From assembly GCA_008828725.1 (NCBI GenBank), contig MEHQ01002109.1, forward strand, positions 16,924 through 80,923: DNA of 64,000 nt, given 5' to 3'. Each line of letters begins with the position of its first letter. Positions within the stretch are counted from its first letter, which is position 1. This document shows positions 54,041 to 64,000 of this stretch, one piece after another. Both the position numbers and the translations under genes were made by a program. The notes beneath the pieces are model-generated. The model was not told where the DNA came from and did not search any database. It saw nothing but the letters and a program-made list of their open reading frames with translations. Source of the DNA: Saccharina japonica (taxonomy: Eukaryota; Sar; Phaeophyceae; Laminariales; Laminariaceae).

Positions 54041-54843
54041 CTTTCAAAACCAGTAGGGTATGTACGTTTCGGTGCTCGCTTTTCTCTCCCGCTGCTCGTT
54101 TTTGTTTTGCGGCTTGCGAACAGACCACAGCGGCGGGGCGTTTATTTTCGACCAAGAACGACATACGTTGTTTTGGTCAAAATTCTTGGTCAAAATTCCG
54201 TGGCAACGGGGGAAACCCTATAATACCCCTTCATTGTATCTACTTGCATGCCATCCACGAACAATATCAAAGTGAAATATCCCTGAACATAAAAAAATGA
54301 AAACATTTCGGCCGCGCTTGCATCGGTAGACTATACTAACGTAAATATACGGGAATATCATCCGGATTTTGACGTTTTTTCGTGGGTCGTACCTCAGTCA
54401 AACGCAGTTGGACCATTGATTCGATGCCCGCATGTGCGAATAATCAACACATAAGGTACGCGAACACAAACAACAGCCCGCGCGGTACGCCTGGGCTACA
54501 GTAGCCCCTCCACGTTATTGCTTGTGCCAAGCTACAACGCTGCACCGGGGATCAGAAGCTGCCTTCGGTATCATATCCGCTATTTCGTCCTTCCTATATG
54601 CGACATTCACGCCCAAGTCACCAATCCTGCATGGTTCGCACCGTATACAAAAAACAAACACACACGAAAACATTGACCTATTCGTAAACGAACATATTGA
54701 ATAACCTTTTAGTACAGTATGTAGGAACATTGCTAACAGCCTGACAGGCTACCCATACGCAGGGCTCAACGCAAGCAAAACATGGATCAACTCATGCATT
54801 TTGTTCCCTGCAATCTGTATAACTAATTTAGAATGATGGCGTA
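54041..54843. other. No recognisable gene
   Basis: Short frames only. Sequence is of mixed composition without repeats that I can see. Confidence 0.35.
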
Positions 54844-54886
54844 GGGTGTAGGGTGTAGGGTGTAGGGCGTCGTAGGGTGTAGTATG
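54844..54886. repeat. TGTAGGG heptamer repeat
   Basis: Four to five copies of GTAGGGT / TGTAGGG with one CGTC interruption. Differs by one base from the TTTAGGG telomere repeat found in plants and many algae. Too short to be a telomere; possibly a degenerate interstitial stretch. Confidence 0.7.
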
Positions 54887-54899
54887 TCTTTTTTCACCT

Positions 54900-55290
54900 G
54901 GAATTAGTGTGGAGGAGCACCTGCTGTGGGCGGTGCCGGAAGCGCCCTGGGCCGTCTCGGCCGCGGATTTCGACGACAGAGGGTGTGCTGGGGTGCACCA
55001 GGGGCGAAACCTGCCCGCGGGTGGCGCGGCGGCCCCCGCTCGCCCGGGCATGACGGGCGCCCCGACCTCCCTGCGCCTGCTGTACTTTCGTATGCGGGGT
55101 ATCTATGTGTGGCTGTATATAAGGGAGGTTCCGGCTCAAAAACGAAGACATGATCGGGTATTGTATTCTCGGACAGTGAATTTTTGCGGAGGGACGTGCT
55201 GGTGCCCTCGACGCGACACCGATCGAGGGTTAGAACGGCCGCCAACAGGAGCGGCGAGCAAAACGCGAGGCGGGCACCGGGGGAGACAGG
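54900..55290. promoter_or_regulatory. GC-rich block with TATA-like element; possible promoter
   Basis: Strongly GC-rich from 54905 to about 55080, then TATATAAG at 55119-55126 on the plus strand. A TATA box downstream of a GC-rich block is promoter-like, and an ATG follows about 25 bp later (55151), but no convincing gene begins there. Could be the promoter of a lost element. Confidence 0.25.
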
Positions 55291-55487
55291 TTTAATGCAT
55301 TAGGGGACCGGTGCATTAGGGGACCGAACCTGGGAAATGTGGCTAGGGGATCGGTGCATTAGGGGACCGAGTCTGGAATTTTGGCTAGGGGACCGGTGCA
55401 TAAGGGGACCGGGTCTGGGATTTTGGCTAGGGGACCGGTGCATTAGGGGGCCGCATCGAGTATTTTAGCTAGGGGAACCGTTTGGAC
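55291..55487. repeat. 42-bp minisatellite
   Basis: About 4.5 units containing CTAGGGGACCGGTGCATTAG and GGGACCG, then CTGGGATTTTGG. Unit starts at 55343, 55385, 55427 and 55469 are exactly 42 bp apart. TTAGGGGACCGG is itself repeated within units. Confidence 0.9.
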
Positions 55488-56019
55488 GGGACCGAAAACT
55501 GGACTTGGGCTGTTCGTGTGCACTCGTTCGAGCTTCAACGTTAAAACATTCTTCTTCCCGCGAAGACTGTTCCGTTTCTTTCGCCGTGCCGTAGTCGGGT
55601 ATTATAATCCATGGTACGTATCTGCTTTGTTGTATAATCGTCGACGAGGCTGAAAAACACGCCAGGGTCAACTCACCGTTAGAAAACAGACGACTGGCGA
55701 GTACGAGTTTGTACTCAGTACTTCGGTCAATGTAGGTAAAGTGTCATGGATAGTCATATTTCGTTCTGAATGACTTGGAAAATATTCCCGGACTGGTAAG
55801 AAGTTGAATCATGGCATCGCATGAATGCGAAATGAATGGATTTCAATTAAATTCCCGTGGAAAATATTTCCTGAATGAAAAAACGTCATGAGCATGCATC
55901 GCATGAATGCGGCATGATTATTTTTCAATGAAGGCCCCCTGACATATTCGTACCGTTCAAATTCCCAAACTCCAACCACCGTATTTTTTGCTAATCTAGC
56001 AAATGCAGACATGTGCTAT
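55488..56019. other. No recognisable gene
   Basis: Transition between the minisatellite and the 183-bp satellite. CATCGCATGAATGCG occurs twice (about 55814 and 55896). Confidence 0.4.
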
Positions 56020-57400
56020 AACCAAACCGGGATCATGTCGATTTATTCGCGACATAATGTCTCAACTTCGTACCGATCGAAACAAGAACCAGCGCGGGAA
56101 ACACCTCTTACCCAGTACATATTTCAATTATAAGGCACGCGCGTCTTTTCCTGCCCGATCCAGTACTTCGTGCCGAACGACTTCGTACCAATCAATCTGC
56201 CACTAGCGCTACGTAGAAAACCGACTTCGTACCGATCAAACTCCCCCCATCGATGCTGATCGAAACGATAACCAGCGCGGGAAACCCCTCTTACACAGCA
56301 CATATTTCAATTAAAAGGCACTCGAGTCTTTTCCGGCCCGATCCAGTACTTGTTGCCGAACGACTTCGTACCAATCAATCTGCCACTAGCGCTACGTAGA
56401 AAACCGACTTCGTACGGATCAAACTCCCCCCATCGATGCCGATCGAAACGAGAAACCAGCGCGGGAAACCGCTCTTACCCAGCACATATTTCAATTAAAA
56501 GGCACGCGCGTCTTTTCCGGCCCGATCCAGTACTTTTTGCCTAACGACTTCGTACCAATCAATCTGCCACTAGCGCTACGTAGAAAATCGACTTCGTACC
56601 GATCAAACTACCCCCATCGATGCCGATCGAAACAAGAACCAGCGCGAGAAACCCCTCTTACCCAGCACATATTTTCATTAAAAGGCACGCGCGTCTTTTC
56701 CGGCCGGATCCAGTACTTTTTGATGACCGACTTCGTACCAATCAATTAGCCACTAGCGCTACGCAGAAAACTGACTTCGTACCGATCAAACTCCCCCCAT
56801 CAATGCTGATCGAAACGATAACCAGCGCGGGAAACATCTCTTACCCAGCACATATTTCAATTAAAAGGCACGCGCGTCTTTTCAGGCCCGATCTAGAACT
56901 GTTTGATGAATGACTTCGCCCCAATCAATCTGCCACTAGCGCTACGCAGAAAACCTACTTCGTACCGATCAAACTCCCCCCATTGATGCCGATCGAAACA
57001 AGAACCAGCGCGGGAAACCCCTCTTACTCAGCATATATTTCAATTAAAAGGCACGCGCGTCTTTTCCGGCCCGATCCAGTACTTTTTGCCGAACGACTTC
57101 GTACCAATCAACCTGCCACTAGCGCTACGTAGAAAACTGACTTCGTACGGATCAAACTCCCCCCATCGATGCCGATCGAAACGAGAAATAGCGCGGGAAA
57201 CTCCTCTTGCCCAGTACATATTTCAAATTAAAAGGCACGCGCGTCTTTTCCGGCCCGATCCAGTACTTTTTGCGGAACGACTTCGTACCAATCACTTAGC
57301 CACTTGCGCTACGCAGAAAACCGACTTCGTACCGATCAAACACCCCCCATCGATGCCGATCGAAGCTAGAACCAGCGCGGGAAACACCTCTTACCCAGTT
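56020..57400. repeat. 183-bp satellite, about 7.5 monomers
   Basis: The landmark CCGACTTCGTACCGATCAAA or variants starts at 56221, 56404, 56588, 56771, 56954, 57137 and 57321, so the period is 183-184 bp with very little length variation. Each monomer has two CGACTTCGTACC-ATC boxes, CCACTAGCGCTACG, CCAGCGCGGGAAAC, and an AT-rich CATATTTCAATTAAAAGGCA followed by CGCGTCTTTTCCGGCC. The monomer is in the size range of centromeric satellites, but that function is inference only. Open frames across it are translations of the repeat. Confidence 0.92.
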
Positions 57401-59700
57401 TAAGCCCTCATTTAAATACAGCAGTATATTTTGTCCAATAAATCAGTAGCAGTCAAGAGAACCACGGGTCAATTTAAAAAACGTATCCAGTACTGGTTGA
57501 GCTCCGGCGACTTCCTACCGATCGAATTGACACTAGCGCTAGGCTGACACCGTCGTAAAAACAAACTAAGAATAACTTCGGGTGCGAGTTCGCACGACAG
57601 ATCGTATTTAATGTTCTCCATTTGATTTCGACCTCTTGACAACTCCTTACCAATCGTTGGGTAGGACTCTCAGAAGGAACAAATCGGAAGGAAGGGTATT
57701 TAGTTCCATGAAAAGGCCTGCGTGTTAAAGTCACAACCAAATCTACAATAGTAGTGGATTTTTACCTTTGCGACTTGGTACCAATTCAGTTGCCACTATC
57801 TCTAGTCTCATAGCCCCATACACCAAGTGCGTAATGTTGTAACAGACGCTATCCCTCGAAATATCTCAACCAAGTTTGAACTATCCTTTCACGCACAAGG
57901 AACGGTCGACGAAACGGCCCGATGGTATGATGTATTTCGCGACCAAATCTAACTCGGGCTTCCGCCAGCTTTGCATCAGCGATGTTGTCGCCACCGCGAG
58001 TGTTACGCGTACAGAAAATAAGGCTTTAAACAACACAAGTGCTTCAAGTACCTCAGCATATTTGAATCATTTTGAAGCGCAAAGAAGGATTGCCCTGTCT
58101 GGTCTAGAACATTTCAACCTCCAAAGACTTCGTACTGGCCAAGCTTCCGCTAGCACTACCTTCAAACCGACTTCTGACCATTCGAACTTCCACCATCTTT
58201 AGTGAACACTCAACATATCTCAGGACGAATATTTCCCACACAAAATATTAGTTCGATGGAGAGGACAACGGATTAACCACGTTGGTACCGACCAAACTGA
58301 CCCTATCTCTTGAAATACATCAACCAAGTTAGAACTGTCTATCCACGCATAAAGTAAGGTCGACAAACGGCCCGTTGGTGTGAAGTATCTCGCGATCAAA
58401 TCGCCAGATTTTGAGCGGTGATGTTATCAGTTACGCTAGTCCCATGTCCTTATAAACCAAGTTTTTACCGACCGAGCTGACGCCATCGCTCGACATACCT
58501 CATACAGGTATCGTTTCACGCATAAGGCGCAGTTAAGAGAACGGGCCGCTGGAATTGTCTTTCTCGTCGAAATTTACTTGAGGCCAGCCTTGTATCGGCC
58601 AGGTTCCCACTAGAGCTAGCTTTACGCACGCAAGAGAATAAGTCTTTACCCCCGCTCCGCCCGACCTTAAAATCGAAATACCTCAACCAATTTGAACCGC
58701 TCCATTCGCTTTAACAAAACGTGTTCAATGACACGGTCCGCTAGTAGTCATGTTCGCCGTCCACTACAATCGAGTTTTCCCTCAATTGACTACTACTAGT
58801 TTGTCGCATTCAGAAACCAAAGTCTTAGTTGAAAGATTGAAATACCTTTACCTGCTTTAATACCTCCGAAAAACGCATAGGATGATTTCCCGACTAATAG
58901 GCCCGCGGGCCTTTTACGGATTGGTCATGTACGGTTTATTTAACCCCCAACGACTTCGTACCGGCCAAGCTTCCGTTAGAGCTACAGTCCGAATCGAAAT
59001 CGAACCAATTACGCTGCCATCGTTTCTTGGGAACACCCAACCTAGTATTGAAACATATTTTACCCACGCAAACTCTGTGTTCGATGAAGATAACACGGGC
59101 CAATTTCACCACCAAATATTCTGCAGTATATGTTTTTCTCCGACGGCTCCTCACCAATCGAGTTTCCAGTCAGGCTAGTCTCTAGCTTCCTAAACCAAAT
59201 TTGTACCAAGCAAACGGATATTATCTCGTGAAGTACCTCAACCAAGTTAACTGTCCATTCACGCATAAGGTACGGTCGACAAAACGGGCTGCCGGAATGG
59301 CGTCTTTCGCGACCAAATCGACTCAGGGCCTCCGCCAGCTTTGTATCAGTCATGTAGCCGCTACCACTAATAATATTTGAGCGCATACAGACAATAAACC
59401 CTCAGATGACACCAGTGCTTGAAATACCTAATCCTACCTTAAAACCATTCTTTGATCGCGGAGGATGATTTTCCGATTAAAAGGCCCGCGGGCCTTTTTA
59501 GTACATTTTGACCGACAACGACTTCGTACCGGCCAAGCTTTCGTTAGAACTACTATACCGGCCGACTTCGTACCAATCGAACAACCACCATCTCTTGTGA
59601 ACACTCCCTATTTCAGAACGATTCTTCCACATGCCAAGAATGTTTTCAACAAAACGACCGCGGGTTAATCTCGCAACCAAATCGACACTAGTATCTAGTT
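57401..59700. repeat. Diverged flank of the 183-bp satellite
   Basis: Loose copies of the satellite boxes recur (CGACTTCCTACCGATCGAAT at 57509; GACTTCGTACTGGCCAAGCT at 58127; ACGACTTCGTACCGGCCAAG at 58949 and 59519) with GCCCGCGGGCCTTTT, CCATC and AACACTC linkers. Spacing is irregular. The array is clean on the left and decayed on the right, as expected at a satellite edge. Confidence 0.7.
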
Positions 59701-60043
59701 TTCGTCGTCGACCAGCGCAGGCTGCTGTGTCCCTACACGTACCATGTGCCCAGAGGCCAGATGCACAAGCTTTTGAGTGCGGGTGCCTAGCCACACCACA
59801 ACAACCCCAGCAGCAGACTACATAACCAGCACCAGTATAGCGCTGTCTCTGTGGATTCGAGCCCTCGCGGATACCTGCAGCAGCGAGCAAACCCCGTACT
59901 TGCAGTACGAGTAGTGCAGAACGGGTTTTCCTTCAGATCTCACACAGAAAAATATGCCACACTCTGCCCGCAAATATAAGAGAATTTGAATACTCATAAT
60001 AACGCTTAAACAGTCCCTATATTTCCGGACTAGTACTACCATC
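59701..60043. other. No recognisable gene
   Basis: Short CAG-containing stretch at 59800-59820; otherwise nothing identified. Confidence 0.4.
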
Positions 60044-60807
60044 AGGGCCATTCCTAACGAACAACAAAAAATCACGATTCATGACGTTTTGGCATGACAA
60101 AATATCACGATTCGTGATGTTTCTTTCCTAACGAAAATAGGTGCTTTTTCGTCACGTTTCGTGATATTTTCAAATAATAAAAAATCCGATATTTTCAAAC
60201 CAACGGTATTTGAGGGTAGGGCCAACTCTCGCAGGTAGGTCACGGCCAGGCCGTGCCGGGCCGACCGCGCCCGACCCGGTCCGTGATTCAAACCATGGCC
60301 AGAGGCCCGACACGGTCTGTGATATTCAAACCTCACGCGCCGTCGGCCAGGCCAGGTCCGCGCGAGGTTCCAATCTCGCTGACATGACGTCTGCTCTGCC
60401 TGGCCCATGAGATTTTCAGATTATTTTTGCTTTTTTTTCTTCACGCTGTGTCTCCGCCTCCTCGAGATTTCGAGGTCACAGCAGGCCCGTTACACCGCAC
60501 CCAGCAGTGCCTTTAGGCAGCCGCTCGCTGTCCACAACCGGCGTACGGAGCAGGGCCTGGCATGCCCTTATACCGGCCCTCGGATACCGTTGGTGTCGGG
60601 TGGGTTACGTAGTGCCTTGATCAGGCGTATTTTGAGCCACGACAAATGTCGTGAATCGTGATTTTGTTTTTTTTTAATAAATTAATTGTAAAACAATTGG
60701 CGTCATGAATCGTGAGGTTTTTGTCGTGAATCACGACAAAAAAAAACACGATTCACGACAAAAAACCTCACGAATCGTGATTTTTTTCGTTCGTTAGGAA
60801 TGGCCCT
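60044..60807. mobile_element. Complete foldback/MITE-like DNA element (764 bp)
   Basis: Terminal inverted repeats AGGGCCATTCCTAACGA and its exact complement. Inside each end, TCACGATTCGTGA palindromes and CGTGAGGTTTTTGTCGTGAA blocks are repeated; the middle (60200-60600) is GC-rich with GGCCAGGCCGTGCCGGGCCG. No coding region. I could not define a target duplication (left flank CCATC, right flank TCTAA). Two partial copies lie in opposite orientations at 1267-2047. Confidence 0.8.
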
Positions 60808-60884
60808 TCTAAGGGTCGTTTTTTTTAACGACGCATACTTGGCACAACAAATTGATGACTTTCCATGTGTTGGCAAGTTACTCG

Positions 60885-60943
60885 CCACGTTTGTTTGTGT
60901 TTGTTTGTTTGTTTTTTGTGTTTGTTTGTTTGTTTGTTGTTTT
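60885..60943. repeat. (GTTT)n simple repeat
   Basis: GTTTGTTTGT runs with TTTTTTGTG interruptions. It is the complement of the CAAA-type tail of the LINE, but the flanking sequence does not match the LINE 3' end, so I do not call it a LINE. Confidence 0.7.
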
Positions 60944-62019
60944 ATGTTGTTCACGTCGGGGGGATTTTTTCACCCCTCTTTGCCTCCCAAACCACACGAG
61001 CACCGACCAGGTCGCGACTTGGCGTAGAAGTTCGATCGCTGTATCCCCGTCGCTGCTGCCCGCGTTGGGCTTCGGGGCTGCGCCAGCCCACCCAAGACAT
61101 CCCTAGAGTGATAGCCTCCTAGCTGGTGCTGGCAGACATAATTTTCCGCTGGCAGCGGCGCCCCGGGGAAGACACAGGCCGTAGGTCGCCTCGTTGGTTA
61201 ATCACGGGTGTTCGTTGACCCTTGTGCGTTATTCTCATTTTTTGACGCAATACACCATTCCTCGATAAGACCCAAACACGTTTTTTCAGGGAAATCGTAT
61301 TCAAAACAAACGAAACACAAAAATTGTTTTCCCATTTCAATAAAAAGCGATGTTCGTTAAGATGGGCCCTAATGATACAGCTACGAGTAGCTGTCGACGA
61401 CTGAATGCAGAACCGAAATGGTAGATCGTGCGGCACAAGGTATCGGTTCGACTAGCCCTGAATTATATTATTTGTTTCAATTTGTTTTTTTGCTTGTTTC
61501 TTGTTTATTTGTTCACTAGGGGGGGTGCGACAGAGGTAGCACCGGCTCCTGACACCGCTGCACTCGTACGAGTACACAGTAAAACCCATGTAATAACAAT
61601 CTGGGTGTACAATAATTGTCACCCAGCGTGCACGATTGTTTTTTCGCTACGTACTGCTGTATGTAGTGTTCATCAGACCCATATATATGTTGTCCCGTGC
61701 ACAAGCAATGCCTAACGACTCCCAAGATCCTTTACGAATGCCCCATGCAAGGGCAGTGCTTCTTGCCACGCTCTTCTTGGTACCACTCCCTCGCGAAATA
61801 TAATAAATGTATTGAAATTAATACGTAACTATAATAAAAAGTTCTTATATTTCGGGACAGAGCTGTATGATGCAATGCAGCAGCTATCATAGCGAGCGGT
61901 CTGGATACCTGCCCTCTACCTGCTGCCTCTACTGCTTGCTCATTATTGTTCGCATAAAATAAGCAGCGTTTGAACTGCCTCAGTTATCTGTGCTGGTGCG
62001 CTCTGCCTGTGTCTGTGTG
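60944..62019. other. No recognisable gene
   Basis: Short frames without recognisable motifs; T-rich tract around 61470-61510. Confidence 0.35.
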
Positions 62020-62641
62020 CTATACGCCAGCGCCAAACTACAACCGGCTGGCGCGGCCTCGGGCCTAGAGACGAAGGGAAGCGCACTCGGCGCGCGCCTC
62101 TCCGTACTCGTAGGCTTTACAGCAGCAGCAGCAGCAGTAGCAGTACATACAGCCAGTCAACGCTCGGCGCTTGGATGCTTCGTTGTGTCAAAATACAAAA
62201 TACCAAGACAGGTCGACTTGTAGTACGTGCAGATATTTCAATAAACGGGGAAACCAACTAACTGCTGCTGTTGTCGTGGTTTGGCGCCGCGAAGAGACGC
62301 GCCAAGTGCTCTGTACTAGGTGTAGAACCCAAGCGTCCGAAGCCACGCCGGCTGCCTCTGGTCTGGCGGCGACGCGCCGAGTGCGCTCGAGTCGACCTGT
62401 CTTGGTATTATTTTGTATTTTGACACAACGAAGCATCCGAACGTTGACGTACAGCAGTACAGGACACCTAATAAGAAACAGGCTAATGAGAAAGCCAGGC
62501 TGAGATTTCGAGGAAAATAAGAAATTCGGGAGTCGTTATATTGAAATTAGTGTAGAAAGCACCCTCTCTCAAATACCAAATCGAGCCTGGACCATATGCC
62601 TTGTTTCTTATTAGGTGTCATGTACTGTACTACTGCTGTTG

Positions 62642-62672
<31 letters not shown>

Positions 62673-63285
62673 GCTGCTGCCGCTGCTGCTGTACCGATTC
62701 AGAGTCACAGTTGCTGTTGCGAGCCGACGCGTGATACGTACTCATACACGTGGCGAGGCGTGGCATGTACTCTAGCTAATGTACTCATACGCCAGTTCGC
62801 AGATCATCACAACACCCCTTCACATTGTTGAAACAATATTCCCAGTGACTTTAGTTACTGGGCTCTGTCGCGGAAATTATTCATCATGAGTGTGGAAACT
62901 CCCAAAGGTCACTCAGTGCTCGGCGTGTTTGCGTGCGGATCTGCTCGGTGCGTGCTGCTATCCTCAGCGCGTCGCACACACCGCACCTCTGTTGCTGATA
63001 CTCCGCCGAGGCGTATGGTGTCTGCTAGGCTGTCGAGGCGTGCAAAAACCGTCGCGACGCTGCTGCTGTACGCCCAGAACGGTCTTTGGGGATCGAGCGG
63101 ACAAGGGGGTACCCTTGGTGTGTTTCAGGGGGTCACGTTTCAGTCACGCTTATCAACTTGATTTTGAGGGTCACTTTTCTGTCACGCTGAGTAACTTGGG
63201 CAACTTTTGTCACGCCTATCATCTTGAAAATCGGCCTTCACTTTTGGGATTATGCTCGCTGAGTCTCCGGTCCAAGGACCGGAGA
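62020..63285 (-). repeat. Inverted U-family copy lacking the ORF region
   Basis: Read on the minus strand it starts with the TCTCCGGTCC-TT-GGACCGGAGA palindrome (63285-63264), continues through the GGTACCCCCTTGTC and CTCGACAGCC segments to about 62750, then resumes with the CAG-proximal segments (62450-62020). The part corresponding to the MVNT frame is absent. A small MITE sits in the gap (62455-62627). Confidence 0.6.
62455..62627. mobile_element. Small MITE (173 bp) inside the inverted U copy
   Basis: Ends are imperfect inverted repeats of about 30 bp: CAGTACAGGACACCTAATAA then GAAACAGGC on the left, GCC, TTGTTTCTTATTAGGTGTCA and TGTACTG on the right. No coding capacity. A single end-like copy (CAGTACAGGACACCTGATTA) appears at about 28668 within the foldback at 27-29 kb. 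Confidence 0.65.
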
Positions 63286-63341
63286 ACTCTGTCCGGAAAC
63301 GTAAGAAATTATTGGTACTCGTATTAGTATTGTGTTAGTAT

Positions 63342-63486
63342 CGCAATCGAATGAGTAACATTCGCGTTGCTTGTCTCCGGTCTTACTAAAAAATATGTGT
63401 TGAGAAAGGGCCACTTATTATCGAGCAAGTTTTGTCACAATGTGTTACAGTATACAGCAATCGAATGAGTTATCCCATTGCGTTGC
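63342..63486. repeat. Pair of M near-palindromes, inverted
   Basis: Copies at about 63342-63370 (GCAATCGAATGAGTAACATT, CGCGTTGC) and 63456-63486, 114 bp apart. Confidence 0.75.
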
Positions 63487-63589
63487 TCCAGTCTCCAGTC
63501 CTGAAACACAATGCAAGTCTTTGTCCGGCGTTTTTCCCGCGGGCTCAGGGGTAGTTCCTCGTTGCTCTCAATGTTGCACAGATGATGTC

Positions 63590-63905
63590 TCCGAGTACCT
63601 TGGAGTAAAGTAAGGAGTATTGGAGATATACATACTTCAGGTACTTTGTGTACTCAGTATTTCGGGGTTCGAATACTCCGGGATACTGCTCGTACTCGGA
63701 GTATTTCGGGTATGAACGCTCTCGATACTTGCTTGTACTCGGAGTATTTCGGGGTCCGATACTGCGGGTACTCCTTGTACTCCGAGTATTTGGGGCTTCA
63801 GTACTGCTCAATACTTCAAGTACTCCGAGTATTCAGGCCGCTACAGTACTCCAATACTCTTAAGTACTCGGAGTACGAAATGACTGCGATACTCGGAGTA
63901 TACTG
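63590..63905. repeat. GAGTAC/GTACTC-rich array, copy 3, inverted
   Basis: Reverse-complement order of the arrays at 25540 and 46675, with the same CCGAAATACTCCGAGTAC core units. Confidence 0.8.
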
Positions 63906-64000
63906 CACAATCGGACTGCATTAATTATAGGACGGTGCCGTGTTAGTTTTTGAGATCGAAAAATACAAATCTGAAGCTCGAAATCGAACCGCATAGGAAA

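Larger units (their letters stand above)
63325..64000 (-). repeat. 3' part of another inverted U copy, running off the window
   Basis: On the minus strand from the window edge: GAAATCGAACC, CAGTCCGATTGTGCAGTATA, the GAGTAC array, the CGGGAAAAACGCCGGACAAA segment, the M pair. It is followed after about 40 bp by the opening palindrome of the U copy at 62020-63285. So two U copies lie head to tail here, as in the 17-26-kb array but inverted. Confidence 0.65.

Noticed and set aside
56350-57403. Repeated frames with FVPINLPLALRRK across the satellite
   Set aside because: They follow the 183-bp repeat, which is a multiple of three in length, so openness recurs automatically.
60885-60943. GTTT repeat as the 3' tail of an inverted LINE
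   Set aside because: Adjacent sequence does not resemble the LINE 3' end at 36.4-36.5 kb.
1-64000. CRISPR array
   Set aside because: No regularly spaced identical repeats with unique spacers; all arrays are contiguous satellites or minisatellites, and the sequence is eukaryotic.
1-64000. tRNA and rRNA genes
   Set aside because: GGTTCGA-like strings occur (for example near 7518 and inside U units at CGAACCC) but without a supporting cloverleaf; no rRNA signature seen.

Overview
The window looks like repeat-rich, probably heterochromatic DNA from a eukaryotic nuclear genome. I found no operon-like gene packing, no ribosome-binding-site logic, no rRNA and no convincing tRNA. Almost everything recognisable is a transposable element, a fragment of one, or tandem repeat DNA. 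DIRS-like, Ty1/copia-like, Ty3-like, LINE, hAT and PIF/Harbinger sequences occur together with CAG and CTA microsatellites and several satellite families. That mix would suit a large algal or stramenopile-type genome, but no gene here fixes the taxon, so this is only a guess.

Layout. 0.6-1.1 kb: broken PIF/Harbinger transposase start (minus strand). 1.3-2.0 kb: two pieces of a foldback element whose only complete copy lies at 60.0-60.8 kb. 2.0-8.0 kb: degenerate DIRS-like retroelement on the minus strand (RT, RNase H, tyrosine recombinase), split by a complete non-autonomous hAT element (6389-7936) with a perfect 8-bp target duplication. 8.0-14.1 kb: AT-rich ~73-bp degenerate satellite broken up by insertions, among them a second complete hAT-type element (10654-11256) and a copia remnant. 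14.5-26 kb: two nearly identical copies of a DIRS-type gag with its inverted terminal repeat, interleaved with a tandem array of ~1.15-kb units (here called the U family). 27.0-29.4 kb: large foldback with ~635-bp arms. 29.5-31.5 kb: two ~60-bp minisatellites. 32.3-36.6 kb: a LINE whose single very long ORF (RRM-like domain, endonuclease, reverse transcriptase, zinc knuckle) is uninterrupted. 38-39 kb: Ty3-like fragments. 39.4-40.8 kb: second foldback. 45.1-47.2 kb: solitary full U copy. 48-51 kb: three coding-like segments that may be exons of ordinary genes. 52.7-55.5 kb: three short tandem repeat blocks. 56.0-59.7 kb: 183-bp satellite. 62.0-64.0 kb: inverted U copies running off the window.

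The only element whose protein-coding frame looks capable of activity is the LINE. The DIRS copy has frame breaks and lost catalytic residues, and both gag copies share a frame break and a stop inside their zinc finger. The two hAT elements carry no transposase and would need one supplied in trans. The less familiar structures are the hAT elements whose bodies are short GC-rich tandem arrays, the recurring ~28-bp near-palindrome at U and DIRS borders, and the 183-bp satellite.
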